Shown: piece after piece, positions 53,135-64,000 of the stretch | Layout: every line of letters begins with the position of its first letter | How positions within the stretch are numbered: position 1 is the first letter of the stretch | Program-made: the position numbers and the translations under genes | Assembly: GCF_964355755.1 (NCBI RefSeq) | Contig: NC_092673.1 | Span: 27,967,001-28,031,000, forward strand | DNA from: Antedon mediterranea | Lineage: Eukaryota > Echinodermata > Crinoidea > Comatulida > Antedonidae | Reading direction: 5' to 3' | Length of the DNA: 64,000 bases | Notes under the pieces: generated by a model | Told to the model about the DNA's origin: nothing | The model's database searches: none | What the model saw: the letters and a program-made list of their open reading frames with translations, nothing else

Positions 53135-53830
53135 ACTAAATAATATTAATACAATATAATAAATAATTTAATATAGTCTTTATCAACCAATGTCTAAATT
53201 ATTAGCAGTTATTGTTTAGAGGTGTTTGTATAATAAATATATTAGAAAGTAGTTTATTAGATAGCCTATAATGACGTTTTTGATACTATTAAAAAATTAA
53301 TACATTTAAAAAAATATTATATAAACTATATATAAATTATATTCGTCTTCAATTTAAGTATGTATTCTGAATACACTTGTGTGTGATGGGTTTTTGATAA
53401 ATAAAATAAAGAACATTTAATAATCTTTATATAGGTGTATTATATCGCAGAATTCATTGAATATTTTTTATATGAATTAACCAGATATAATTTACTTTAG
53501 GTGTATTATATCCGAGAATTAAATATTTTTAGATAAAATAAATCATAAATTATTAATTATTTGTGTATAGGTATATGTATGGTGTAATTTATATATATGA
53601 AAATAATTTGAGACAAAAAAGTAATCTTGAAAATGCGGCAAATAATTTAAATATATTGTGCATACGTTTCTACAGGATACATGCTAGTTATTAGTTAGTA
53701 AATTATTTAAATGTAAATTTATAAAAAGTATACATAATCTAAATAGTATTTTACTTGTTTATTGTAATATTTTTGTAGTATATATATATATCTAATATTT
53801 TAAATAAAATGGTACTGCAAAGGTATTTTT
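53135..53830 (+). other. 3' UTR with candidate poly(A) signals
   Basis: AT-rich, no reading frame. AATAAA occurs at 53400-53405 and overlapping at 53405-53410, and again (AAATAAAATGG) near 53800. Either could end the transcript. Confidence 0.6.
53400..53410 (+). terminator. Candidate polyadenylation signal
   Basis: Two overlapping AATAAA hexamers, about 265 nt after the stop codon. Confidence 0.5.
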
Positions 53831-53969
53831 TCGTTATTCTTGAAAATACTGGGTATATAGAAATTGAAAACAACTAAGCATCGAACACAGTGTTATTTTA
53901 CTACGTAATGACGCAAGCGTGTTGACCAATGATAAGCGACAGTTGGAATATTAAATCGCTTGTGATTGG

Positions 53970-54053
53970 TCAACTAACTTACTCCGGACATGTACCGAGA
54001 GTACTCCAGACGTTTACCGAGCGTACTCCGGACGTCCGAACGTGTACCGGGCG
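53970..54053. repeat. ~22-bp minisatellite, left part
   Basis: GTACTCCGGACGTGTACCGG-type units; the array continues at 54922-54980 on the other side of the inserted TIR element. Confidence 0.75.
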
Positions 54054-54921
54054 GCGATTTTTTTTTTTCGTACATAAGTTGGGGACCCCCTCATGAAACG
54101 TCACAAAATAAACATGAATAATTCATCAGTTAAATGTTCTTGTTCCGTGTGCACCCAAGCGTATAGCAACAAGAAGTGATTACACAAGTGCGGTACGATT
54201 CTAGGCCTATCTCTGCGCTGTTGTTGCGGCGTGCGATTTCATAGAAGAATAGCGGTGTTTTGTGTGGATTGTCGAAATAATCAGCCTTTAGTTTATGATA
54301 GTGTTTTTAATATAATTTATTACTAAAGAATTACGTGTTAAAATTATAGTTTCTATTAATACTATTAGGCCTAGGCCTAATTATTAGTCTCTAAACATGT
54401 CTAGCTGTGGGTGTTATAGGTATGACACAATCCGAGTAATAAGTCAGCAAAATTAAACAATAAACATTACACAAAAATACATTTTTTATTCTCGTGGGTC
54501 TAATCTTTCATATACGCGCATTTTTAAAGTTCCTTTGAGTACATGCATTGTTTGATAATAAAATAGCAGAATTTAAAAAAATACAGTACACAAATTATAC
54601 ACATTCTTTATTCTTGTGGGTCTAAGCTTTCTTTGGGCTATGTCCAATGAATTACTACTTAGTTTAATGTCTTGCCTAGCTGTCGATTAGCCTCGACTCG
54701 ACACATTGTGTGTGAAGAAGAGTGCGCGAAGGCAATCGCGTGAATTGACTTAGAATCCTAGGCCTACTGTAGAAAGTATCGTATCGCAGTTGTGTAATCG
54801 CTTCTTGTTGCTATACGCTAGGGTGCACACGGAACAACACATTTAACTGATGAATTATTCATGTTTATTTTGTGACGTTTCATGAGGGGGTCCCCAACTT
54901 ATGTACGAAAAAAAAAATCGC
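54054..54921. mobile_element. Long-TIR element with 9-bp target duplication (MULE-like, non-autonomous)
   Basis: Left end GCGATTTTTTTTTTTCGTAC and right end GTACGAAAAAAAAAATCGC form the start of an approximately 150-bp inverted repeat with few mismatches (through the ACATAAGTTGGGGACCCCCT and TAGCAACAAGAAG blocks). TACCGGGCG occurs on both sides (54045-54053, 54922-54930). The 868-bp element has no long reading frame. Long TIRs plus a 9-bp duplication are typical of Mutator-like elements. Confidence 0.72.
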
Positions 54922-54979
54922 TACCGGGCGTACTCCGGACGTGTATCGGGTGTACTCCAGACGTGTACCGGGTATGTAC

Positions 54980-55317
54980 ATTAATCTAGCTCTGTCTACA
55001 CCATGGTAATTGATACATATCATTTTTATACCTATCCCTACTTCTAACAAACAGAGAATACTGTTACATTGTACTTTATTATATGGTTCAGGTTCAGTTG
55101 AAATTGAAGTATGCCTTTGATGATTTTTACACAATTTATAATACTATTACCGTCATTCTTTAGAGGTAAAGGTAATGCCAAAAAATACATTCAAAAGATG
55201 TATTGTTAACATTACTTGTCCATTCATGGAAAAATAAAACACCCTTCAAATCTTGATATAATAGTACAAACATAACATTAACACAAAGTTTATATTTCTG
55301 GCGGTTTTGATTTAGCT
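54980..55317. repeat. Dispersed repeat D, copy 1
   Basis: TATGGTTCAGGTTCAGTTGA, GGTAATGCCAAAAAATACAT and TTCAAAAGATGTATTGTTA blocks recur in the same order at about 59870-60110. It may be the flank of the minisatellite carrier that follows. Confidence 0.6.
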
Positions 55318-55870
55318 TTTTGCTTATTTTACATTTATATCTCCATTGGGATTCCGCCATTACCCACAGCATTGTCATTTTTTTCAGTGCATATTTTATT
55401 TGTATCTCTATTGAGATCCAGCCACTGATACCCACAGCATTGTCATTTTTTCAGTGCTTATTTTATTTGTATCTCCATTGAGATTCAGCCACTGATACCC
55501 ACAGCATTGTTATTTTTCAGTGCTTATTTTATTTGTATCTCCATTGGGATTCAGCCACTGATACCCACAGCATTGTCATTTTTTCAGTGCTTATTTTATT
55601 TTTTATCTCCATTATTGAGATCCAGCCACTGCATTGTCATTTTTTTCAGTGCTTATTTTATTTTGTATCTCCATTGAGATCCAGCCACTGATACCCACAG
55701 CATTATCATTTTTTCAGTGCTTATTTTATTTTGTATCTCAACTGAGATTTAGCCACTGATACCCACAACATTGTCATTTTTTTGAGTACTTATTTTATTT
55801 GTATCTCCATTGAGATCCAGCCACTGATAACGGCAGCATTGTCTTTTTTTCCCCAGTAATTTGCCTTTTG
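55318..55870 (-). repeat. ~68-bp minisatellite (reverse orientation), about 8 units
   Basis: The same unit as at 28801-29513, read on the minus strand, with the same edges (AAAGCTAAATCAAAAC and AAGGCAAATTACTG). A few units have lost 15-20 bp. Confidence 0.88.
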
Positions 55871-56959
55871 ATTCATAGACTACTATTCTGTTAAGCGTGG
55901 TTCCCACTAGAACGCAACACAGCGACGTATTGACGCAAAGTGATGTATTGCGTAATCACAAATTGGAACCGACGATGCAACAGTGCTTTAAACATCGCGG
56001 GTTTGATTTCACACAGGCGGGGGAAAACACAATTATTAGTGTAGGCCACTATGTAATTTCGTGTCATTTTTTTGTTAAAAGCAAAATTCCAGCTGATTTA
56101 GTGTCTTTAGGATGTAAAGTAATGAAAAAAATATGTTGCCATTTTTTTAAAAAAGCTTAAGGGTGTCAAATCCAAGATGGCCGCCAATACGTAAAATATC
56201 CAATAAATGTACCATATTGGACAAAGTAACACGCATTATGAATAGTATTTTAAGTTCATATGGGTTCTCTGCTATATAAGAATTATTATAAACCTATATT
56301 CATTAGTATTCTGACATTTTGAATTTCAAAATGGCCGCCATTTTAAAAAAATGGATTAAATATCTTATTAAAACATGTGCAAGTTATGACGTTGATTGAA
56401 ATCACATAAAATGATAGGCCTATGACAACAACATTGGTGATTAACACAAAATGGCCGCCATTTTGAATTTTAAAATGGCCGCCATTTTTTAAAAATGGGT
56501 TAAATTTCTCATTAAAACTTGTTAAGTTAAATAAAATTAGATTAAAATATACAAAATGATATGCTTATGACAACAACATGGTGATGAACACAAAATGTTG
56601 ACCATCAGGAGGTCTACAGTACTGACAGTACACTTCTTCATATTAAAACATCTCATAAACTTCTTCAGTTAAATGACAACTAACTCTGCCAAAAGTCCTT
56701 CAATGAAATGTTTCTAATCTTGAATGCGATACAGTAAGTTGACCTTCCTTCGTTCTCTACTGTATCCATCGAACTTCCACAGACTGATCTGCGTTCCCAC
56801 AACCTTGTTCAGAAACAAATTGGCAAAATAACTGAAATATCTCATTTCACCGGCAAATAATCTCTATAAGAGTCTTCTTTTACTTTGATAAGTTTGTCAC
56901 CTGTATTCACCGTCATATATATTTTTTGCCAATATTCGTCTTTTTCTTAGGATCCCATA

Positions 56960-57420
56960 TAGACAGTTTTCCGTCTACAAGACTTTTACCAATGCCTCAA
57001 ACATTTTCTGTCCAATTTCATCATGCTATCGCCAACAAACACCTTTGTGCGAATTGCAGCATTCTTCATTAATCGGGATATCATCTCTCTTTAAATGTTA
57101 ACTAGATTTGCCAGCTCTGATGAAATCATTAATTTGTGTTATTCCAATGATACCACGCTCAATGACCCTGATCAATTGATGTAAATCCAGCAAGTCCCAC
57201 ACATACATGTCCTCTCATATACATATATAGTTTAACCACATCATTTAGATTTCGTCGACTCTCTGTATTCAAGTTAATATCTTTATGATCAGCCTCTTTC
57301 AAACAAAATGATACTTCACTTAGAATCTCTTTCTCTGTCTGCATTTGTAGAAGCAAGTTGTAGAGAGAAAGCAGAATTAGTGTGCTTCTGTCCTTTAGAG
57401 ATGTTTTCCATTTTAAGATA
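56960..57420 (-). pseudogene. Decayed coding remnant inside the 3.7-kb transposon
   Basis: On the minus strand, 57356-57159 is open (65 codons) and the neighbouring frames continue as D-L-L-D-L-H-Q-L-I-R-V-I-E-R-G-I-I-G-I-T-Q and onwards with shifts. Codon-like composition across frame changes suggests a former protein gene of the transposon. I do not recognise the family. Confidence 0.3.
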
Positions 57421-58257
57421 TTTGTGTCACTGGTTGTATAGGTAATACAAGTTCAGTTTCAACAAAAGCACTTGCCTCAAAACTATTTTCACAATGCTAC
57501 ATGTCCAAAAGCCATATAGTTCACCGGGCCGACATAATAATTGCTTTTTGATGTCATCTCTGTCCACCTCGGGGTCCACCTCCACTCATCTCGGGCAAGA
57601 GTCATCACCAGGCATTCTTGTCTTTCCCTAGTACATGAGTTTTTATACCACAACCATGTGCACTCATCAAACCAGTGTATAATGCTGGTCTGTCTGTAGG
57701 GGGTACATATCTAATGAAATTGGTTGAGATTGTAGAAGATGAGAAGTAGAGGTTCATTCAATTACAAGGTTATTTATAGGCAGAGCTGTATCTGTATTTC
57801 CTTCAAGCTTCTGCCAAAAGTTGACAGGTTGAAAACTTACCAACCATACTGGTGACTATGGCCCTGAAGGTTCAGACATTGAATTACATAGCAATAACGC
57901 ATTTATTATTTACCATATTTATACAGGATTTCACAATAAGGTATAAATGCACTTGTTTTATATTGTGGTCCTGTCTCCTGTCAAGTTTCAGTTTCATGAA
58001 AAGAAATGAGATCTGTAATTTAGAATCTATATATAAATTATGGTTAATTCTGACATAGGTTAGCACAATGGAAAAACTTTGGAACAAATTTCTGCCTTGG
58101 ATACCTACCTGAACTATCTCAGGTGTACCGCAAAATGTAAAACAGTTTTCACTATTACGATATTGTTCCATATTTCTATCCTAGGAATATATTATGAAGA
58201 GTTTTAAAACAAAATTTCTGATTCATCGGTAGATTTTCAACTCAATTTCAATTGTAC

Positions 58258-59138
58258 GCGGTCAAAGTAATTCATGATGAGTTCACAGGTTCACCTTGCA
58301 ACTACCTGGTTTCAGTTAAGTTGGTCGTTAGTGGCTATAGCTATTTTAGTTTTTTGTTTATTTTCGGATCGGACCGCGCGTGTGAAGGTACAGTAGTTAA
58401 AAAATAAAATCCCGATAGCCGAGTTTTATTGAGTAAGCTGGCAGGAATAACTGTAGGCTATCTGTGTCCCATTAGGGCCCATATTGCAAGCCGTCTAAAA
58501 CATCTTCCTTCTTGGGCCGAAACGGCCTACACTGTCGCGGAAGTTAGTTTCAAAGATGTTTAATTTGAATAATGTATTATGATGGTATTTATTTGAATAA
58601 ACGCCTCCTCAATAAAACATCACTTTGAATAATAATCGCCTACACCCACCCCCCCCCCCCCTCCCCCTACCCAACTATCTAATAAACGCCCATCCACATT
58701 AATTATACACACAATATTGTATACTATTTATAATAGAATTCATTACACTGTTAACTATAATTTACCAAGCATTTGTTATAATTTTTTACCACTTTTTATA
58801 TCTATTAGAGGATTTTATTTGATTATAAATGTTACGATATTATTAAAACTAAAAAATCCCTCGAATAAGCATCTCCCTCAAATGAACTCTGCCTCCCCAC
58901 CTCCGCCCTATAACACAATAAACACTATACTTTAAAATGTTATTAATCATCTAAGACACTGTGAAACAGAGTAGGTTTAGTTTTTCGAATGTCAAGCATT
59001 TTCAATAATGGTAACCGACAGAAAACGTACAAGGAGAACGTCCTTCTAAAACCTTTTTACCCGAGTCATTATCATTCCGAGAACCTTCGTTTACACTTCC
59101 TAGAGGGGAGCGAGCAAACTAGAGGTCTAACCCTCTAG
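58258..59138. repeat. Interspersed repeat A, copy 3
   Basis: CGGTCAAAGTAATT at the left, TTTTTTGTTTATTTTCGGAT, GCCGAGTTTTATTGAGTAAG, a poly-C tract near 58645, and AGAGGGGAGCGAGC...CCCTCTAG|T at the right. More diverged from copies 1 and 2 than those are from each other. Confidence 0.7.
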
Positions 59139-59869
59139 TTAGACGTAATTGTTGTTGAATATTTGATATAAATTGTTAAGTTGTTCCATACTTTTGCAAC
59201 TCCAACTTTGAACGATTATTTAATTTAATAGTCATAGTGGGGTATTATATATACTGTTATATAGAGGACATTAACAACTTTAGCCTTATATTTACAATTT
59301 ACAATCCTGTGAGAAGTGAAAATTTTAGAACATTGTGTACAAACAACAATTTATGCACACATATTAAAAAAAAATTATTTAAAGAATTTAATTTTTAGTG
59401 GCGGCCATTTTGAAATCCAAGATGGCCGACAGATTATCGCTTTACATAGTTAGGATTGTATAATGGGTACAGTAATACCATCAAAACGGACTTGTTCCAC
59501 ATTCATAATTTGTATTATTGGTGATATTCTGATTTTTAATAGGGTTATTTGAATGTTGGCGGCCATCTTGAATTTGGTCCTTTAAATGTCTTTTGAAAAA
59601 ATGGCAACATATTTTTTTTCATTCCTTATATTATCAAGATATGAAAAAAAGAAAAAATTTGCTTTTAACAAAAAATATACACGACATTCATATAAACGAC
59701 ATACCAGCCTACACTATATTGGAAGGGAATGTTCTTACGTTTCGTAGGTTGCGTCGCTAGTGGGAACCACGTTTAACATTACACATTATTACGGAAGCGT
59801 CTAAGTGCCATCCATAGCGACTTGTAAAGAAAATTTATCTTGTCAAGTCGACATAAAATATGAATATCC

Positions 59870-60110
59870 GTACTTTATGGTTCAAGTTAATTAACAGTTG
59901 AATTTGAAATATGTCTATGGCCAATTTTACACAAATATGCTATTATTTAGCGAAGCGTCATTCTTTTGAGATTAAGGTAATGCCAAATAATAATACATTC
60001 AAAAGATGTATTGTTATTAATTCTTGTTCGTCATTCAGGCAGTAATAAAACACGCTTTTCAAATCATAATACATAGGCCTAATACAAACACAACATTAAC
60101 AATGAAATCT
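59870..60110. repeat. Dispersed repeat D, copy 2
   Basis: TATGGTTCAAGTTAATTAAC, GGTAATGCCAAATAATAATA, TCAAAAGATGTATTGTTATT as in 54980-55317. Confidence 0.6.
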
Positions 60111-60360
60111 ACAATTCTATGAAATGACTGGCAAGTGAACTCTATCAAAATGTGAATGGTTTATGCTTGATAGAGTGTCTCCTATTTCGATAACAAGTAA
60201 ACGCCTTAAACATTGGTCTGAAGTGTTCCCAACTCACCGAATAATGGAGATTGTTATACAACAGACACAAAAATACAGATTGTAAATGTAAAATGAAGCA
60301 TTTGGCAACACAATAATAATAACGGCACTTGTCAGAAAGCACTGACGTAAGCGAACTTGT

Positions 60361-62617
60361 TAAGCTTGGTTCCCACTAGTGACGCAATCTACGCAACGTA
60401 AGAAAATAGGCTTCCAATCATTGCGTTTGCCCCCGCCTGCGTGAAATTAAACCTGCGATTTTTGCAGCACAAACTGCAAACATCGCAGGTTTCACGCAGG
60501 CGGGGGCAAACACAATTATTAAGCGTGGTTCCCACTAGAACGCAACGCAACATAACGCAGCGACGTATCGACGCAAAGTGTTGTGATGCGTAATCACAAG
60601 TGGGAACCGACGACGCACTCTAGTGCTGCAAAAATTGCAGGGTTGATTTCACGCCGGCTTAAAGCGTGGTTCCCACTAGCGACGCAACACAAGGACGTAG
60701 CGCAACGCAACTGACCAATCACAAGCGATGGCTTATTCGTTTGTGATTGCTAACTGTTTATAACTTCACTTGTCATTGGTTAAAACGCTTCCGTTGCGTT
60801 TACGTCTTTGCGTTACGTTCTAATGGGAATCAAGCTTAAAGCATGGTTCCTATGGATGCAACGTAACGATTTTGTTTCTCTTTTGTGAGAATTATTATTG
60901 TAATATTGAATATTGTTATTATATGATTCGATGGCATGTTATTTGATGCTCTAAAGTTTCAAACCAATGTCGTATGGTTCCAACCGTTTGCTCAAATTAC
61001 TTACGCTGTGCGTGACATCCAAATGGGAAATCGTGGTTCCCACTAGCGACGCAACGCAGTGACGCAAAGTTCTGTATTGCATAATCACAAGTGGGAACCG
61101 ACGACGCAACAGTGCTGCAACAAACATCGCCGGTTTTATTTCACGCGGGCGGGGGCAAACGCAGTTATTGGAAGGGCATTTCTTACGTTTCGTAGGTTGC
61201 GTTACGTCCCTAGTAGGAACCAAGCTTTAAGTTTGTTAGTGGGAACCAACGTTACGTTTCGCCTACGCCACATTGCTTTACGGCACTGGTATGCAGTAAT
61301 GTGATGTCATCATTATGACGGTCGTGAAGCAGAATAAAGTATGGAGGCGCGCATAAAAGAAACAAATATGCCATCAAATAGCAATAATAACGATTGGCGA
61401 TTCCCACAAAAGAGAAAAAAAAAATAGATAATATTATCACAGCACAGCAGCAGTAAACGAAGTAAATATGTGTAAAATAAATAAACAAACTTCAAGTAGT
61501 TTTTTTCAGATCAGTGGATGCGAAGCCAACAAAAATAACAATTGTTTTTGATACATGTGTGTTGCCCTGTCTGGCTGTGTCAATCAACTGACGTCAGTTG
61601 TTCTTTGGATTGTGATTCCTCTACATTATTTCGCCAGCAGCGACACTCAAGGTTGATAAAGCACGCGTTTTACAAAAGTGCATCGCCATTTTCCAGTCAC
61701 TTTTTTTCGATTTTTATCTTCTTCCTTTGCGCGCCCTGAGACAATTAAATCAATCTCAACTTTACCCAACAAATATACCAATATAACTGATCATCTCATA
61801 GATTCCCTAAAGCGTGGTTCCCACTAGAATGCAACGCAGCGACGTATTGACGCAACGTGCTGTATTGCGTAACCACAAGCGGGAACCGACGACGCAACAG
61901 TGCTGCAAACATCGCAGGTTTGATTTCACGCAGGCGGGGGCAAACACAGTGATTCGAAGGGCATTTTCTTACGTTGCGTAGGTTGCGTTACGTTCCGCCG
62001 CTAGTAGGAACCAAGCTTTAAGCGTGGTTCCCACTGGAACGCAACGTAACCTAGCGCAGTGACGTATCGACTCAATGTGCTGCATTGCGTAATCACAAGT
62101 GGGAACCGACGACGCAACAGTGCTGCAAACATCGCTACGGGAAATCAAATCAGTTTGATGTCACGTAACAACGCAAGGCAAAAAAACATTGGAAAAGCGC
62201 GTACTCAAAAGTACGCGGAGTGAACCTGGTCAAAGTCTACGGCATGCTAACGTTGACGCGTAACACGCAGGTTTGATTTCACGCAGGTGGGGACAAACAC
62301 AATTATTGGAAGGGCATTTGCTTACGTTGCGTTGCGTCCCTAGTGGGACCCAAGCTTTAAGCTTGGGTCCCACTAGGGACGTAACGCAGCGACGTATCGA
62401 CGCAAAGTGATGCATTGCGTAATCGCAAGTGGGAACCGACGACGCACCATTTCTGTAAAAATCGCAGGTTTGATTTCACGCAGGTGTGGGTAAACACAAT
62501 GATTGGAAGGGCATTTTCTTACGTTGCGTAGATTGCGTTACGTTGCGTCGCAAGTGAGAACCAAGATTTACGCTTCAATAAGTCGCTGCGTTGCGTCGCT
62601 AGTGGAAACCACGCTTT
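60361..62617. mobile_element. Cluster of MITE family 3 palindromic elements
   Basis: At least six copies or half-copies of AAGCGTGGTTCCCACTAG ... ACGTATCGACGCAAAGTG ... AAGTGGGAACCGACGACGCA ... TTTGATTTCACGCAGGCGGG ... CTAGTGGGAACCAAGCTTTAA, starting near 60361, 60522, 60660, 61030, 61810, 62020 and 62357. Interruptions: 60840-61030 and 61235-61805 are unrelated DNA. Short frames here are repeat translations. Confidence 0.75.
61235..61805. other. Non-repeat spacer with a 16-bp palindrome containing a CRE core
   Basis: CAACTGACGTCAGTTG at 61585-61600 is a perfect palindrome around TGACGTCA, the consensus CRE. No first exon or TATA arrangement can be supported nearby, so a regulatory role is only a possibility. 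Confidence 0.25.
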
Positions 62618-64000
62618 ATAATTTGGCGGATTGGAATATGAATATACCATACTTTTAGTATATTTTATGTCTAAGTTTTTATTGGTGGTTCTAAGTGTTT
62701 GCAACATACGATACGATACTTAATCTTTTTATTACCCTACCTTCAAACTTCTTTTCTTATTTTTTACACCTTTAGGCATACAATTGGGCAATGTTAGGCT
62801 ATATGAAAACGGAAAAGACCTGACACTATTTATTATTTGGGCGTTGTGACTTTAAGGACAAAGAGCGTTACAATAGTATATTGTGTATGAGCAAATACGT
62901 ATTTTTATCTGGAAAGTTTCCTTTGTAAAGTGCGGGTTTGCTTTTTATTGTTATTTTAAATAAAATTTACCTTGCCATTTTATTGTTGTAAATTCAACTT
63001 GTGCGTGTAACGTGGATGAATAGCATTCCTTTAAAACTACTGAAGCGATGTAATTTAATAATTCGTTTTTTTATTTAAATGGATTATATATTTTTCTTTT
63101 ACTCTTTCTATTTAATTCAACGTATTTGAAATAAAGTTGGCCAAAATGTAACTTTCAATAGATTTTAGATATTTAATACACATGATTTATTTTCCGTTTT
63201 AGCCTAAATTAATATTAGCTGCCGAGCAGCAACAGTTAAGAATCGTGCCTGCTTTACACGTAGTAATTTAGTTTATATTTCCAGTTAACTTAAATTAGTG
63301 TTAGCTGTTCAATTTATAAGCATAATCGGGTTTTTTTCGGACTTGATTTCCGAAGACGTAGAAATCCAATGAAAATGTATGAGATTTTATTTGCGAGCAG
63401 CAAACTGAATTTCCGTAAGACAATTTAATGGTCGGTTCCCAAAATCTTAGCCGAAGTGTATAACTAGCCGAGCGTGAGTAAATCTCTATTGTTAGAACAA
63501 TTCATCACTGACTATCACTACTCTGTTATTAGCGGCCCACCAATAAGCTTTTGCAATAATCACACATTTTCTTTGAAACTTTCAAATTGTCTGGATGTTA
63601 CGATGAACGAAATTTAAGTTTAGCGAATGCTGTTTTGACAAGAACGATATACTGATTACGTTTTTATCGTGATGGGGTTTAAATATGAAACACTTTTCGG
63701 TAAGAATTATTTATTAATTACATTGTAAGATTATCAAGCATAATTTTCACCAAATACATTGTCATTGACTTAATAGCGAGTGAGGGTATTGGCGTTATCC
63801 AACCTGTTAAGTTACATTAGTTGACCGAGTCCGCTGCCCCCGGTATGGAAAGCTCTTTCTGGGCACACCACATGTTGTGTTTGTTGCCGCGCTCCCCCTT
63901 TTTGACAGCTAAAATGAAATATATATACTTTTTTGATATCATGCATGATACCACCAAATTTACGAATAAGCATACCTATACATTTTTTTATTAGAATCCA
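62618..64000. other. AT-rich DNA with no recognised feature
   Basis: No open frame above about 60 codons, no splice-flanked module, no repeat shared with the rest of the window. Confidence 0.6.

Larger units (their letters stand above)
56037..59716. mobile_element. 3.7-kb TIR DNA transposon, probably decayed
   Basis: Ends TAGTGTAGGC ... GCCTACACTA with imperfect inverted repeats of about 155 bp (both arms contain TTTGTTAAAAGCAAA and AAGATGGCCGCCAA). TAT is duplicated at the insertion point within the MITE. Subterminal DNA has several AAAATGGCCGCCATTTT palindromes (56324-56490, 59395-59430). The interior holds a decayed minus-strand coding remnant and a copy of repeat A. Confidence 0.65.
55892..59775. 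mobile_element. MITE family 3 copy split by a 3.7-kb insertion
   Basis: Left part 55892-56036 (AAGCGTGGTTCCCACTAGAA to AAACACAATTAT) and right part 59717-59775 (TATTGGAAGGGAATGTTCTT to GGGAACCACGTTTAA) together match intact copies at 61-62 kb, where ACAATTATTGGAAGGGCATT is continuous. Confidence 0.75.

Noticed and set aside
55897-56160. 87-codon and similar frames in the TGGTTCCCACTAG elements
   Set aside because: Translations of a palindromic MITE; they recur with each copy on either strand.

Overview
The window is AT-rich, intron-dense animal nuclear DNA. Canonical GT-AG introns, modular phase 1-1 exons (EGF, sushi, LDLa, SEA), tRNA- and 5S-derived SINE-like repeats, many MITEs and an LTR retrotransposon all point to a metazoan. 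An invertebrate deuterostome such as an echinoderm is my guess from the repeat content and the domain combination; the species cannot be read from the sequence.

One gene dominates. It lies on the + strand from before 1118 (its 5' end is outside the window) to a stop codon at 53132-53134. I placed 56 exons by hand using splice sites, intron phase and domain continuity. They join in one open frame of 14,645 nt, about 4,880 codons. The product is a giant single-pass membrane mucin. In order it carries about 2,100 residues of T-T-E-P-S pentapeptide repeats (exons 1-2, including one 5,979-bp exon), two LDLa, two sushi and two EGF modules, then a NIDO-AMOP-VWD core with a GDPH motif as in MUC4-type mucins. 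After that come a Cys-poor/Ig-like segment, about 20 EGF modules (mostly calcium-binding type), a SEA domain, eight EGF modules, a second SEA domain with a DGSIIA cleavage-like site, two EGF-like modules, a transmembrane helix and a ~131-residue cytoplasmic tail ending Q-F-Y-F. The logic is a long O-glycosylated shield, an adhesive or matrix-binding ectodomain, two possible autoproteolysis points (VWD and SEA), and a signalling or anchoring tail.

The introns are full of mobile and tandem DNA. A 5.3-kb LTR retrotransposon in antisense orientation with identical 162-bp LTRs sits inside the VWD-coding region (20613-25947); its reading frame is broken in integrase. Other contents are a LINE 3' fragment (19.6-19.86 kb), a 5S-rRNA-derived SINE (27.0-27.5 kb), tRNA-derived SINEs (26.5, 31.9 and 33.6 kb), one of which has spawned a 58-bp tandem array, a mobile minisatellite carrier (28.1, 28.8 and 55.3 kb), two palindromic MITE families, and a ~0.9-kb interspersed repeat (1-1008, ~12000-12931, ~58258-59138) whose ends resemble Helitron/Helentron termini.

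Downstream of the gene (53.1-64 kb) I see no convincing second gene. There is a 3' UTR with AATAAA signals, an 868-bp long-TIR element with a 9-bp target duplication (54054-54921), a minisatellite carrier, a three-level nest of transposons (55.89-59.78 kb), a cluster of TGGTTCCCACTAG palindromic MITEs (60.36-62.62 kb), and featureless AT-rich DNA to the end.
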